A stretch of DNA of 64,000 bases from Flavobacterium wongokense (GTDB lineage: Bacteria > Bacteroidota > Bacteroidia > Flavobacteriales > Flavobacteriaceae): the NCBI RefSeq assembly GCF_021608265.1, contig NZ_JAKIHP010000001.1, positions 310,001-374,000 on the forward strand, read 5' to 3'. Below, one piece after another: positions 1 through 8,764 of the stretch. Below the pieces are notes generated by a model. It searched no databases and was not told the DNA's origin. It saw nothing but the letters and a program-made list of their open reading frames with translations. Both the position numbers and the translations under genes were made by a program. Every line of letters begins with the position of its first letter. Positions within the stretch are counted from its first letter, which is position 1.

Positions 1-31
1 CGAACTGACGACGCGTATTGTCGGTAGAAAA

Positions 32-1228
32 TTAAGGCACCACAATCTTCCTGCTATAACGCTTACCCTCGTTCGCAATATGCAACAGATAGATGCCGTG
101 CGGAAGGGCATGCGATATTGTATGTTCAGTAGCGTCATTTGGGAACTCATCCGAAAGGACCGCTTTCCCATCTAGGGCATAAACGGCGGCACTATAACCT
201 GCAGGCTGGGCTGAACTGATTACAATACTACCCTGCGCGGAAACCACAGTGAAGGGGTCTGCGTTATATTCGGGTAAAGCCAGTGTGGGTTCCCATGAAT
301 AAAAGGTCGTGAGCGTGAGGCTGTTGGAATTCCTTCCATTACCCACATATACTTTACTGCCTAAGGTGAACGTGGAAGTCCAAAAGCGGTTGCCACCGGT
401 AAAATCACCCACCTGCGTCCAGGAATCGGCTGCCTCATTATACTGCCAGAGATCTATAGGGAACTGGCCTGTATAGCCAAGCCCCATATAGGCCTTTCCA
501 TTTACGGTAAATGCGGTGGTGTATCGCCTTGCACCTCCTGTAAAGTTGTTTTTTTGTGTCCAGGTTTCCGTAGCGGGGTCAAACATAAAAACGTGGTCGG
601 AAGTATAATCGTTAAATGTGGTCCCGTTGTATGCCGAGCCCGTGGCAAAATAGCCTTTACCATTCAGTACAAAAACAGCACTCTCGTAATGATGCCAATA
701 GTAATTGATATCGGCCAGCCGTGTCCAGGTGTCGGTAGACGGATCGTATTTGTAAAAGTCGAGTTTGCGGCTGCCTGCGAGTCCAAATCCCGCGTACCCA
801 TAATTGCCAATCCCGAAAGCAATAAGGTCTTCACGATTCCCTCCGGGGTAATTGGCTTTTTGTGTCCAGGTATCGGTGGCGGGGTCAAACTCCCACATAT
901 CGTTGTGTATATTACCATTAGGAAGGGTATCATCCCGCCCTGTAAGCACATAGGCTTTATTCCCTACCGTAAAACCCCGCGAACCTCTGCGTTTACCTGC
1001 AGGAAAATTGCTCTTTTGCGTCCACGTATTAGCATCTGGATTGTATTCAAAGGTAGTTTCGCGGGTTGCGGTTGTGGTCTGTCCTGTGCAGACGTAGCCT
1101 TTATTGCCTATCGCGAATGAAACGGCATTATAGCGTTCGCTGCCCAAAGCCATTGGAGCTACAGCAACCCAGGGCTGTGCCGTGGCGGTAAGCCCTGCCA
1201 AAAGCAAAAATAATAGGATCTTTTTCAT
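32..1228 (-). CDS. Secreted Kelch-repeat protein with T9SS type A sorting tail
   Basis: About 398 residues. I start it at the internal Met that opens a clear signal peptide (MKKILLFLLLAGLTATAQ); a longer reading frame runs up to 1327, but a good promoter lies inside that extension. Kelch-type blades are visible as repeated motifs such as EFDPATDTWTQKANYPGG, KYDPSTDTWTRLADI and MFDPATETWTQKNNFTGG, so a beta-propeller of five to six blades is expected. The last ~70 residues look like a Por-secretion type A domain ending in YLLHIANEGKRYSRKIVVP, which would send the protein through the type IX system, whose core genes gldKLMN lie in this window. The ligand or target cannot be told. Higher GC by eye than the island beside it. 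Confidence 0.85.
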   Translation of the reverse strand: MKKILLFLLLAGLTATAQPWVAVAPMALGSERYNAVSFAIGNKGYVCTGQTTTATRETTFEYNPDANTWTQKSNFPAGKRRGSRGFTVGNKAYVLTGRDDTLPNGNIHNDMWEFDPATDTWTQKANYPGGNREDLIAFGIGNYGYAGFGLAGSRKLDFYKYDPSTDTWTRLADINYYWHHYESAVFVLNGKGYFATGSAYNGTTFNDYTSDHVFMFDPATETWTQKNNFTGGARRYTTAFTVNGKAYMGLGYTGQFPIDLWQYNEAADSWTQVGDFTGGNRFWTSTFTLGSKVYVGNGRNSNSLTLTTFYSWEPTLALPEYNADPFTVVSAQGSIVISSAQPAGYSAAVYALDGKAVLSDEFPNDATEHTISHALPHGIYLLHIANEGKRYSRKIVVP

Positions 1229-1314
1229 CGCAACTGTTTTGTAATGGATTGGGGGTAAAGGTAGTGAAAAAGAAATGGGTTTTTGTTTTAGATAGTCTGT
1301 TTCAGTCTGCTTAT

Positions 1315-1343
1315 CAAACTTAATCATTGCTATGCATGCTCAA
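1315..1343 (-). promoter_or_regulatory. Putative promoter of the Kelch gene
   Basis: On the minus strand, TTG (1343-1341), an 18-nt spacer and TAAGTTTG (1322-1315), a full match to the Bacteroidota -7 consensus TAnnTTTG. It sits about 85 nt upstream of the chosen ATG at 1228 and overlaps the 3' end of the helicase gene, which supports the shorter Kelch start. Confidence 0.45.
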
Positions 1344-3744
1344 TATAATCCGGGTATTTCGCAACAAAACTTTCGATGGACTTCATTAATAAATTATTGG
1401 AATTACTTAATTCGAGGTAGCAGGTATCAATTGCTCTTGTAAGGGCCATTATTACCCATGTTGCTGCATATTTATCTTTTCTGAATTCAGGATCCATAAT
1501 TTCGTTGAGAAGAAAATTATCCGCTTCATCCTCATTCCTTTTAGAATCAAAAAAACCATTGACGTCAAAACACATTGTAGCCCATGCTTCCAAACCGCGG
1601 CTTGATTCATAATAAATTGCCCTGATGCTTAACGACCCCGGGACACTCTGCCTTTTTTTATCTACATTTCCTGTAGCATTCCAAAACCGGGATTCATTAA
1701 TTATTTTATCAGCTATTGCTACTAATCCCCATTCCGACTTATTTTTACTACCGTCAAGCTTTATGACATCATATTCGTTAATCTTAAAATTTTTTATGGT
1801 TTCCGAATTTTCAATATTCCCTGACCCCGATTCTTTTGCGTTTTTCAGCATTAAAATAGAATCATACGAAGTGCATCCCTGACGAGCCCCTTTTTTCAAG
1901 AGTGTATTAATCAATTTTGCCTTTTTTTCTAAATCAGCGTTATAGTTTTTATCAATAATTATGGTGCCATGGTCATCGCTTTCCATGGGTTCCACATTTA
2001 AGTCAATTCCAAAAGATTCGGCGATATGGTTGGCTAATGCAGCTATTGCCGGCTTCATTCTATATGATTTTCGCCTTTTAATGTATTGGTAACTTTCTAT
2101 TTTTAATCCTTTTGAAACACTCCAGTCACAAACCTGGGAATACCTGATTAATTGTTCCTTTCCACCACTTGCAATAACTATATTTTTCGGATTAAATAGC
2201 GAGAAAAAAATATCTCTTTCATAGGGATGGCAATCCTGCGCTTCGTCAATATATAATGTTCTTCCTGCATGAAAACCTTTGATACTTTTGCCATATCTCT
2301 TTTTTAATTCTTCCAAATCTATTTTGCCGCTACCATCTTTCAATGAAGATTTAAGATTCATGCTGTTTTCCAATAATTCGAATTTGTTTTCAATTTGAAA
2401 ATCCCTGAAAAACAAATCCAGGTTTTGGACTGCCTTTAAAGTATTTTTTAGTACCTCGTGGTAGTCTGATAAAAAAATGCTGGAATGAATGTTTTCCTCA
2501 AGCTGAGCAATTTTGTGCTTTTTAAACAACTCTATGTAGTGCAGCGTTTTGGCTTCATCATAAAAATCCTTGAACATTTCGCTGTGATTTATAAAATCAA
2601 TTGCCTCTCTTTTTAAGCCTTCATCCAAAATAGGCAGGTTTTGGAAATAGTTTTTAAGCTCATTCCTGTTACTGATTTTCTTTGCCGCCCTTATATCCCT
2701 AAATATATTTTTTATCCTGTCGAAACGCTCATCCAATTTTGTTTTCAATTCGGTTATCCTGGCCTCAGACATCAATAATACAACGCCCAGTTTTTTTGAA
2801 ATGTTATACATGAATGAATGAATCGTATTGGCGGTAGTCGATGCTTTCGAAGCTCTTTGTCCATCCGATAATGCCGTATCAAACCCTATGATCTGCCTGG
2901 ATATCTCAAATACCAGTAAATGATTATAGGTTAAGAAAGTCGCTTTCCTACCAGTAAGGCTGTTTTGCAGCATCCATTTTAATAAATCTGAAGATTTGCC
3001 CGAACCAGGTTTCCCTCTGACTTCGACTAACTGCGTTCCAATTTCATCAAAGGCCTTTTGGGATGCCAGTTCAAATTTGTTCTGGAACCGTTCAATCTTT
3101 TGTTTTGTTAAATATCCCAGCTGGCTATCTAAAGATGCTGTTTCAAAAATACCGTGAATGGAAAATTCATAATAGTCGTCGTAGTTCCAATCAACATAGC
3201 CCGGGAACTTCAGGTAACTGTTTAGGCTGATGCATTTTTTTATTAAATCAAATGTCAGCGATGGTGCAATAATTGTGTGTTCAGCGACCTTTTTCTCATC
3301 ATTCAGCACCCAAAAAATAGGATGGACTGTAATATTTTCACGTAGCCCACAAGCTTCATGCAGGTAATTGGTAAGTCCCCATTTTAGTTTGGACGCATTG
3401 TCCTGTAAATCCAAATAACTACCATCTGCCTCTATTTGGTCTTCATAAATATCAATTTTGGTGTCTTTATATTCCTTTACTACCGATACTGCAATAATCA
3501 GATTACTTATATACACGAAACCTTCGCTCGTATCTATTCTTGGCTTTCGCGCTCCATTGGGAACTTTTACAAAAATCACTAGGTCAAGCGTAGCGGGATT
3601 AAGTACTGGAACAGGAAAATGATTTAAGATTAAAACTTCTGCCCTTTCACAATCGTTTCCCAATTCATTATGGATGGATCTTTTTAAATCTTCATAATTT
3701 AAAAAAGGATTTGTTCCATTAATCTTTGAGAATAAAAGTTCCAT
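1330..3744 (-). CDS. UvrD-like superfamily 1 helicase with divergent N-terminal domain
   Basis: 804 residues. The C-terminal two thirds is an SF1 helicase: Walker A GKPGSGKS (about residues 244-251) and Walker B IDEAQD (about 499-504), followed by UvrD_C-like text ending near WVIMALTRAIDTCYLEL. The first ~200 residues resemble the alpha/beta NERD-type nuclease fold (TLDLVIFV, then NLIIAVSVVKEY) but I cannot find an intact acidic/Lys catalytic triad, so nuclease activity is doubtful. Its ATG lies 2 nt after the stop of the membrane coiled-coil gene, so the two are almost certainly translated from one message. The context of restriction, Abi and DUF3883 genes points to phage defence; the exact role is unknown. 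Confidence 0.75.
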   Translation of the reverse strand: MELLFSKINGTNPFLNYEDLKRSIHNELGNDCERAEVLILNHFPVPVLNPATLDLVIFVKVPNGARKPRIDTSEGFVYISNLIIAVSVVKEYKDTKIDIYEDQIEADGSYLDLQDNASKLKWGLTNYLHEACGLRENITVHPIFWVLNDEKKVAEHTIIAPSLTFDLIKKCISLNSYLKFPGYVDWNYDDYYEFSIHGIFETASLDSQLGYLTKQKIERFQNKFELASQKAFDEIGTQLVEVRGKPGSGKSSDLLKWMLQNSLTGRKATFLTYNHLLVFEISRQIIGFDTALSDGQRASKASTTANTIHSFMYNISKKLGVVLLMSEARITELKTKLDERFDRIKNIFRDIRAAKKISNRNELKNYFQNLPILDEGLKREAIDFINHSEMFKDFYDEAKTLHYIELFKKHKIAQLEENIHSSIFLSDYHEVLKNTLKAVQNLDLFFRDFQIENKFELLENSMNLKSSLKDGSGKIDLEELKKRYGKSIKGFHAGRTLYIDEAQDCHPYERDIFFSLFNPKNIVIASGGKEQLIRYSQVCDWSVSKGLKIESYQYIKRRKSYRMKPAIAALANHIAESFGIDLNVEPMESDDHGTIIIDKNYNADLEKKAKLINTLLKKGARQGCTSYDSILMLKNAKESGSGNIENSETIKNFKINEYDVIKLDGSKNKSEWGLVAIADKIINESRFWNATGNVDKKRQSVPGSLSIRAIYYESSRGLEAWATMCFDVNGFFDSKRNEDEADNFLLNEIMDPEFRKDKYAATWVIMALTRAIDTCYLELSNSNNLLMKSIESFVAKYPDYIEHA

Positions 3745-3746
3745 GA

Positions 3747-4307
3747 TTATCTTTTCTCGATTATGTTGTTGGCAATTTTGATGATGGTTCCTGCTATCTC
3801 AGCTTTATCTCCTATAGCGGAATGGACTAAAGCCTTTATGCCCTCTTCATTCAATTTGAACTCCTTTAATTCATGGGTTTCGATAACAATCATTGCGGGA
3901 TTGAGTGCCGGCAGGCCTTTAACAAAAAGTTGGTATTGATACCCTATTTCAACTTTTTCAATGCTGCCAAATGCAATGATTCCGTCTTTCTTTTCTTTGT
4001 AGTATCGTTTATAAGGGAAAACCTGAACAACGAAATCATTCATAAATTTCTCTTCGGCATCTTTCCTTCCTTTTTCATAACTGTCCTTTTCGACATCTAT
4101 AACCTGCTTTCGCAGTTCGAAAATCTGATTTTTGAGTTCCTCTTCCCTCTTGGCGATTTCGTTTTTATCTTCATACTCATTTCTAATGTTCTGGGTATTC
4201 AAATCAAATGAAAGGTTATTTATCTCTTTGGATTGTTTTTGTAGGGAATACTGATGGTAGAAATACCAAACTGCTGACACTACAAATATTGTTATGATGA
4301 TTTCCAT
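3747..4307 (-). CDS. Membrane-anchored coiled-coil protein of unknown function
   Basis: 186 residues, not recognised. One N-terminal membrane segment (MEIIITIFVVSAVWYFY) is followed by a charged Lys/Glu/Gln-rich coiled coil to about residue 90 and a small alpha/beta C-terminal domain (~95-186) with motifs FVKGLPALNPAMIVIETHEL and SAIGDKAEIAGTIIKIANNI. The layout suggests an inner-membrane anchor with a cytoplasmic head. It ends immediately before the helicase start, so it may tether or sense for that helicase. About 170 nt separate it from the DUF3883 gene upstream; I see no clear signal there. Confidence 0.65.
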   Translation of the reverse strand: MEIIITIFVVSAVWYFYHQYSLQKQSKEINNLSFDLNTQNIRNEYEDKNEIAKREEELKNQIFELRKQVIDVEKDSYEKGRKDAEEKFMNDFVVQVFPYKRYYKEKKDGIIAFGSIEKVEIGYQYQLFVKGLPALNPAMIVIETHELKEFKLNEEGIKALVHSAIGDKAEIAGTIIKIANNIIEKR

Positions 4308-4477
4308 TAGGCTGTGGGATAAACAACTAAAGTATTAAATTATTTTTTATGAGGAGCATAAATAATTCGCATCAAACGATTATGAATATCGAAACTATTA
4401 AAACTGATTGAAGGAAGACAATAAAATAAGGTTGGAGAATCACGATAGTCTGGGTTTTGCGATTATAGGCTACCATA

Positions 4478-5707
4478 TTATTGTACTTTTATTGAAACCT
4501 TATAATTTATTGGTTGTAAGTTAACTTTATTGTTTTCCGGATTAAACGGATTTCCAATTATCCAGATTTTTGGTTCTTTTGAAAGAATATCATAGACCAG
4601 ATAAATAAAATAATTTTCTTTTTCTTTGGCGGTTTTCAATTCATTAATTGTTAAAAAGAAATTAGCATTCCCAACCTTCGCACGGGTTGCTTTAACCTCA
4701 ATGTACCTTTTTATCTCCTCATCATTATCTTCAAATGATAAAATATCATAGCCATAGGTGTCAGATTCCAGCGAAACACGTTTTATCTTATTGCAGAATT
4801 CCCTTTTTGCTAATCTTCTTTTTTCAAAATCCATTACCACCTTTTCTCCTCTGTCACCCAACTTTTTATTCAAACGTGCTAGTTTTTCATAATCGGGTTT
4901 CGTATTTCCTCTTGGATTTCTTGATCCTGAATCAACAATTTCAAAAGGCAGAATATTTAACTCAACTTCACTTGCTATTGGATTGGTAGGAAAGTTTGGT
5001 TCATAATAATCTTCAAGGATATCCGGAATAGGCTTTGGATTTTTTATTGGCCTTTTAGGATAAAAGTCGTATAGGAATACCATGAACAAGTCAATGCTCC
5101 AGTTTTTCATAACAGGGTCATTATTCTTCATTTCTAAAAGTAATTCCCTCTTTACGACTGGATTTGCTTTTAGCGTTTGTGCGGTATCTAGGTCAAAGGA
5201 TTTCAAAAAGTACTTGAGATGGTCATCCGAGAAAACGTTTAAATACCTTTCAGGATAATACGTCGACAAAATCTTCCCCTTGAACATCGGGGATAATTTG
5301 CTATTGATGATTTCCTTAATATTTTCGTCAGCACCATCTTTAATCAACTTAACAATAGCCGGAGCAATGTTCGCAAAAGATTCATCTTCATTTTGACCCC
5401 AGATTTTTGTATTTCTATAAATATGCTCAGGATCTGTTTTTGTCCTTCCAAAGTATACACCAAATTTAAATGCTGTTGAACCTATTATCATTCCAAGCTC
5501 GTTTAAATCACGTTCTATCTTTCGGCAAAATGTATGTTCCCCTTTTCCTATGACAAATTCATCAATATCCATTTCAGCAATTTTCCTGGAAGTAAAATAC
5601 CTCGTAAAGGCAATTCTCTTATTGTGGAACCCTTTTCTATTCTCAAAAATTTCATCAAGTCTTATTACAAAAGCAGCTTGTGCTTCTCTTAGGTCGTGTA
5701 GATTCAT
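4478..5707 (-). CDS. DUF3883 domain protein, predicted PD-(D/E)XK-type nuclease
   Basis: 409 residues. The N-terminal ~240 residues are helical and unassigned. The C-terminal part (about 280-400) matches the DUF3883 pattern: GDRGEKVVMDFEKRRL, then YGYDILSFEDND and RYIEVKATRA. The spaced E, D and ExK residues are what a PD-(D/E)XK nuclease needs. DUF3883 domains are common in restriction and defence proteins, where they are expected to cut DNA. It lies 36 nt after the putAbiC-like gene on the same strand and upstream of the coiled-coil/helicase pair, so it may belong to either. No signal peptide, so cytoplasmic. Confidence 0.7.
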   Translation of the reverse strand: MNLHDLREAQAAFVIRLDEIFENRKGFHNKRIAFTRYFTSRKIAEMDIDEFVIGKGEHTFCRKIERDLNELGMIIGSTAFKFGVYFGRTKTDPEHIYRNTKIWGQNEDESFANIAPAIVKLIKDGADENIKEIINSKLSPMFKGKILSTYYPERYLNVFSDDHLKYFLKSFDLDTAQTLKANPVVKRELLLEMKNNDPVMKNWSIDLFMVFLYDFYPKRPIKNPKPIPDILEDYYEPNFPTNPIASEVELNILPFEIVDSGSRNPRGNTKPDYEKLARLNKKLGDRGEKVVMDFEKRRLAKREFCNKIKRVSLESDTYGYDILSFEDNDEEIKRYIEVKATRAKVGNANFFLTINELKTAKEKENYFIYLVYDILSKEPKIWIIGNPFNPENNKVNLQPINYKVSIKVQ

Positions 5708-5743
5708 AAATTATAAATGATTGTGTGGAAACCATCAATATTG

Positions 5744-6898
5744 TTAATTCACTTCAGATTGCATTCTGTTTTTTATATCTCCCCATTCGAACATTACCCT
5801 CCCATATTGGTTTTCATCGCCTAATAATTCACGTGGCATTGTATAGAAGTTTGCAAGTGGTAACGGACAGCTTTTAACAACGCAGTACGTTTTTAAATAA
5901 TTATTGTCAATCCAAGGTTTGCCTAAAACAGAAACTGCATTATAAAATAATAATAGTTGTTCATGAGCTGATAACTGTGAGCGAATTGAAGCGATATAAT
6001 CGTACTTTTGATCATAAGAAAAAATATTATCTTCTGCGTCATCAACAAATTTAACCAATTGAAATAGATGACGGACGTAATGGCTTAATTTTGACATCTG
6101 ACCATTACAGGGTTTATATCGTAAGTCTAGGGTAAAAATCTCTTCTTGGTCTGTCGTTATTTCTAAATCTCTCTTACAATCCCTTTCAATTTCCCAAAAA
6201 AGCTGATAAATGCTTATTTGTCTTTCTACAGCCCCAAAATACTCATCATAATCCTCCCCTAATAAATCTTTTACTATCATAGAAGAGTTTTTACCAATAC
6301 CAAAAAAGAATATTAAATAAGAAACATTGTATGCTATATCATCGTTTATTGGATGTTGACGATTTAGGCTATTGTAAAAATGGGTAAATTTATTAACGAC
6401 ATAATAGGTGAACTTCAATTCATTAAACATAGAGATAAAGGCTTTTCTTCCTGTTAAAGTTTGTCCTATGGCAACTTCATTAACATTATCCCTATGTATT
6501 TTGAGTAATTCATAGAATTTGTTTTCAAATCTTTCTATTCGTAAATCCTTTTTCTGTTGTTCATTGGCCTTATATTGAATCCAAAAAGCTAAAAAAGTCA
6601 GCAAGGCGGCTGCTATGGCAATAAATGGATTCATTACACCGCCCATTGTATCACCTATAAGACCAGTAGCATCTCCAGTTATAATGGATTTTCCAATTGA
6701 AGTATTAGTAAAGAAGTAAGGCGCAAAAAAAGAAAACAATAATAGTACAATACTTAAAGTCAACAGAACATTTATAATAATACTTCTTTCACTTTTTTTA
6801 CTTTTTAAACTGTCAAGAGTTTCTTTAATCATCAAACCAATTATTCCTATAATAAGAAGTATAAGGATGAAACAAAAAATTAAAACATTGGTTGCCAT
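5744..6898 (-). CDS. putAbiC-type membrane protein, putative abortive-infection factor
   Basis: 384 residues. Three hydrophobic segments near residues 5-25, 43-64 and 88-108 precede a soluble domain that begins RFENKFYELLKIHRDNVNEV and continues GRKAFISMFNEL. That FYxLLxxHRxNV plus GRxAF pattern is typical of the putative phage abortive infection family (PF16872). The family is assigned to phage exclusion mainly by relation to AbiC of lactococci; the mechanism is not known. It follows hsdM after a 237-nt gap that holds a strong palindrome close to its start codon, so it probably has its own control. Start chosen at the only ATG before the first membrane helix. Confidence 0.75.
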   Translation of the reverse strand: MATNVLIFCFILILLIIGIIGLMIKETLDSLKSKKSERSIIINVLLTLSIVLLLFSFFAPYFFTNTSIGKSIITGDATGLIGDTMGGVMNPFIAIAAALLTFLAFWIQYKANEQQKKDLRIERFENKFYELLKIHRDNVNEVAIGQTLTGRKAFISMFNELKFTYYVVNKFTHFYNSLNRQHPINDDIAYNVSYLIFFFGIGKNSSMIVKDLLGEDYDEYFGAVERQISIYQLFWEIERDCKRDLEITTDQEEIFTLDLRYKPCNGQMSKLSHYVRHLFQLVKFVDDAEDNIFSYDQKYDYIASIRSQLSAHEQLLLFYNAVSVLGKPWIDNNYLKTYCVVKSCPLPLANFYTMPRELLGDENQYGRVMFEWGDIKNRMQSEVN

Positions 6899-6920
6899 GT
6901 ATGTATTAGAATGAGTGTTA

Positions 6921-6944
6921 TGACTAGGTATAAATACTTAGTCA
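6921..6944. promoter_or_regulatory. Palindrome upstream of the putAbiC-like gene, possible operator
   Basis: A 24-bp inverted repeat with 10 of 12 half-site positions matching (half-site TGACTAGGTAT / ATACTTAGTCA on the plus strand), 23 nt upstream of the minus-strand ATG at 6898. A second inverted pair, TAGAATGA / TCATTCTA, overlaps its edge. It could be a repressor site or a 5' UTR hairpin. No regulator gene is adjacent. Confidence 0.4.
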
Positions 6945-7135
6945 TTCTACAGTCATCGTGACTCTAGAATATTAATTTCAATAAAACTTTGTGGTATTTG
7001 TTTTCGGTACTAATGCTAATGTATAAAACTATTTTAACATTTGCTTTAGTTCTTAAAAGTTTTTAGGCACAGGTCATTTTACACAGGTTAATTCTGTGCA
7101 ATATTGCATATATCTATATACCTTTAAGATGCATT

Positions 7136-8764
7136 TTAAAGTGGTGGCAACCCCAATTCCTTCAAAAATTCATTATGCTTATCAGTAGCGTTTTTAATAG
7201 CTATGTTAATATCAATCATTTTCTTATGCACATCTTCTAAAATTATTTTTTCTTCATCAACAGAAGTATTGACATAACGAGAAATGTTCAGATTATATCC
7301 TTGTTTCTCAATTTCATCCATTGATACTCTTTTCGAATATCGAGTTATCTCGTTACGATATTTATATGTTTCAATAATTTTTTCTATGTCATTTGGTTCG
7401 TCACCATCTCCTTCTCTTAAAGTGTTTTGACGTTTCCCTTTTGCATAATGCTCACTGGCATTGATAAATAATACATCATCTTGTTTTTTACATTTTTTCA
7501 ATACTAAAATGCAAACCGGGATTCCAGTTGAATAGAAAAGGTTGGATGGCAAACCAATAACGGTGTCAATATTATTATCCTTCAATAATTTAGTTCTGAT
7601 TTTTTCTTCGGCGCCACCTCGGAATAATACACCATGAGGCAAGATAATTGCCATTGTACCCTCATTACTCAGGAAATGAAATCCATGCAACAGAAAGGCA
7701 AAATCTGCTGCCGATTTAGGTGCTAGCCCATAACTTTTGAAACGGAAATCATCGCCCATTGTTTCATTGGGTTCCCAGCGTAAGCTAAAAGGTGGGTTGG
7801 CTACTATTGCGTCAAATTCCACTTTCTTTGCCGGATTCATTTCGTTCAATTCATCCCATTGATTCAATAAGGTATCGCCATGAAAGATTTCAAATTCGGT
7901 ATCTTTAACCCCATGTAACAACATATTCATACGGGCTAAGTTGTAGGTAGTGATATTTTTTTCCTGACCATATATTTTACCAATACTACCCTTATTGTCT
8001 ACTATACGTTTTCTCACATTCAATAACAACGAGCCCGAACCACAGGCAAAATCTAATACTTTTTCTAGTTTGTTTTTTAGCCCTGTTGTAGGGTCCTGGC
8101 TGTCCAAGGTAACTATTTCAGACAGGATAGAGGAAATTTGCTGAGGTGTGTAAAACTCTCCGGCTTTTTTTCCTGAACCAGCCGCAAATTGTCCAATAAG
8201 GTACTCATAGGCATCCCCCAGAGTATCTGAATCAGTGGAGAAGTCTTTAATGCCATCTGCAATTTGTTGGATAATAACACAAAGCTTGTCGTTTCTGTCT
8301 GTATGTGTTTTACCTAATTTTTCTGAGTTTAGATTTATTTCAGAAAATAGCCCCTGAAACGCATTTTCAAACGATTCATTCTCTATATAGCCAAACCCTT
8401 TATCTAAGATTTGCAGTAATTCCTTATTTTGGGTACGCGCCATCTCGGCTACACTATTCCATAAATATTGTGGTTCTATGACATAATGCACTTTGCGGCG
8501 CATTTGTTTTTCAAACTCAGGTACATCGGCTTTGTTAGCATCATACCAAACGCTCAAGGCATTGCGTTTATCGTTCTCGGGAAGTTGTGGATAATCCCTG
8601 CCCAGTTCCTTTTTGGCAGATTCTTCGTAATTGGCTGATAAATACCTAAGGAAAAGAAACGACAGCATATAATCCCTAAAATCATCAGCATTCATTGCTC
8701 CTCTTAGCGTGTCTGCAACTTTCCAAAGAACGTCACCTAAATCTTTTTCTTCTTTTTTTGTCAT
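7136..8764 (-). CDS. hsdM: Type I restriction-modification methyltransferase subunit HsdM
   Basis: 542 residues, normal for the family. It transfers methyl groups from S-adenosylmethionine to adenine at the site chosen by HsdS. The N-terminal helical HsdM_N domain is followed by the N6-adenine methylase domain with the SAM motif DFACGSGSLLLN (about 238-249) and the catalytic NPPF (about 323-326). The start overlaps the stop of the PrrC-like gene by 1 nt, so translation is probably coupled. The gene order hsdR-hsdS-prrC-hsdM puts the methylase last, which is unusual because the methylase must act before restriction after transfer. Confidence 0.96.
   Translation of the reverse strand: MTKKEEKDLGDVLWKVADTLRGAMNADDFRDYMLSFLFLRYLSANYEESAKKELGRDYPQLPENDKRNALSVWYDANKADVPEFEKQMRRKVHYVIEPQYLWNSVAEMARTQNKELLQILDKGFGYIENESFENAFQGLFSEINLNSEKLGKTHTDRNDKLCVIIQQIADGIKDFSTDSDTLGDAYEYLIGQFAAGSGKKAGEFYTPQQISSILSEIVTLDSQDPTTGLKNKLEKVLDFACGSGSLLLNVRKRIVDNKGSIGKIYGQEKNITTYNLARMNMLLHGVKDTEFEIFHGDTLLNQWDELNEMNPAKKVEFDAIVANPPFSLRWEPNETMGDDFRFKSYGLAPKSAADFAFLLHGFHFLSNEGTMAIILPHGVLFRGGAEEKIRTKLLKDNNIDTVIGLPSNLFYSTGIPVCILVLKKCKKQDDVLFINASEHYAKGKRQNTLREGDGDEPNDIEKIIETYKYRNEITRYSKRVSMDEIEKQGYNLNISRYVNTSVDEEKIILEDVHKKMIDINIAIKNATDKHNEFLKELGLPPL

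Noticed and set aside
554..1120. Long plus-strand open frame opposite the Kelch gene
   Set aside because: Entirely inside the Kelch coding region on the opposite strand, no domain, and Kelch repeats explain its repetitive look.
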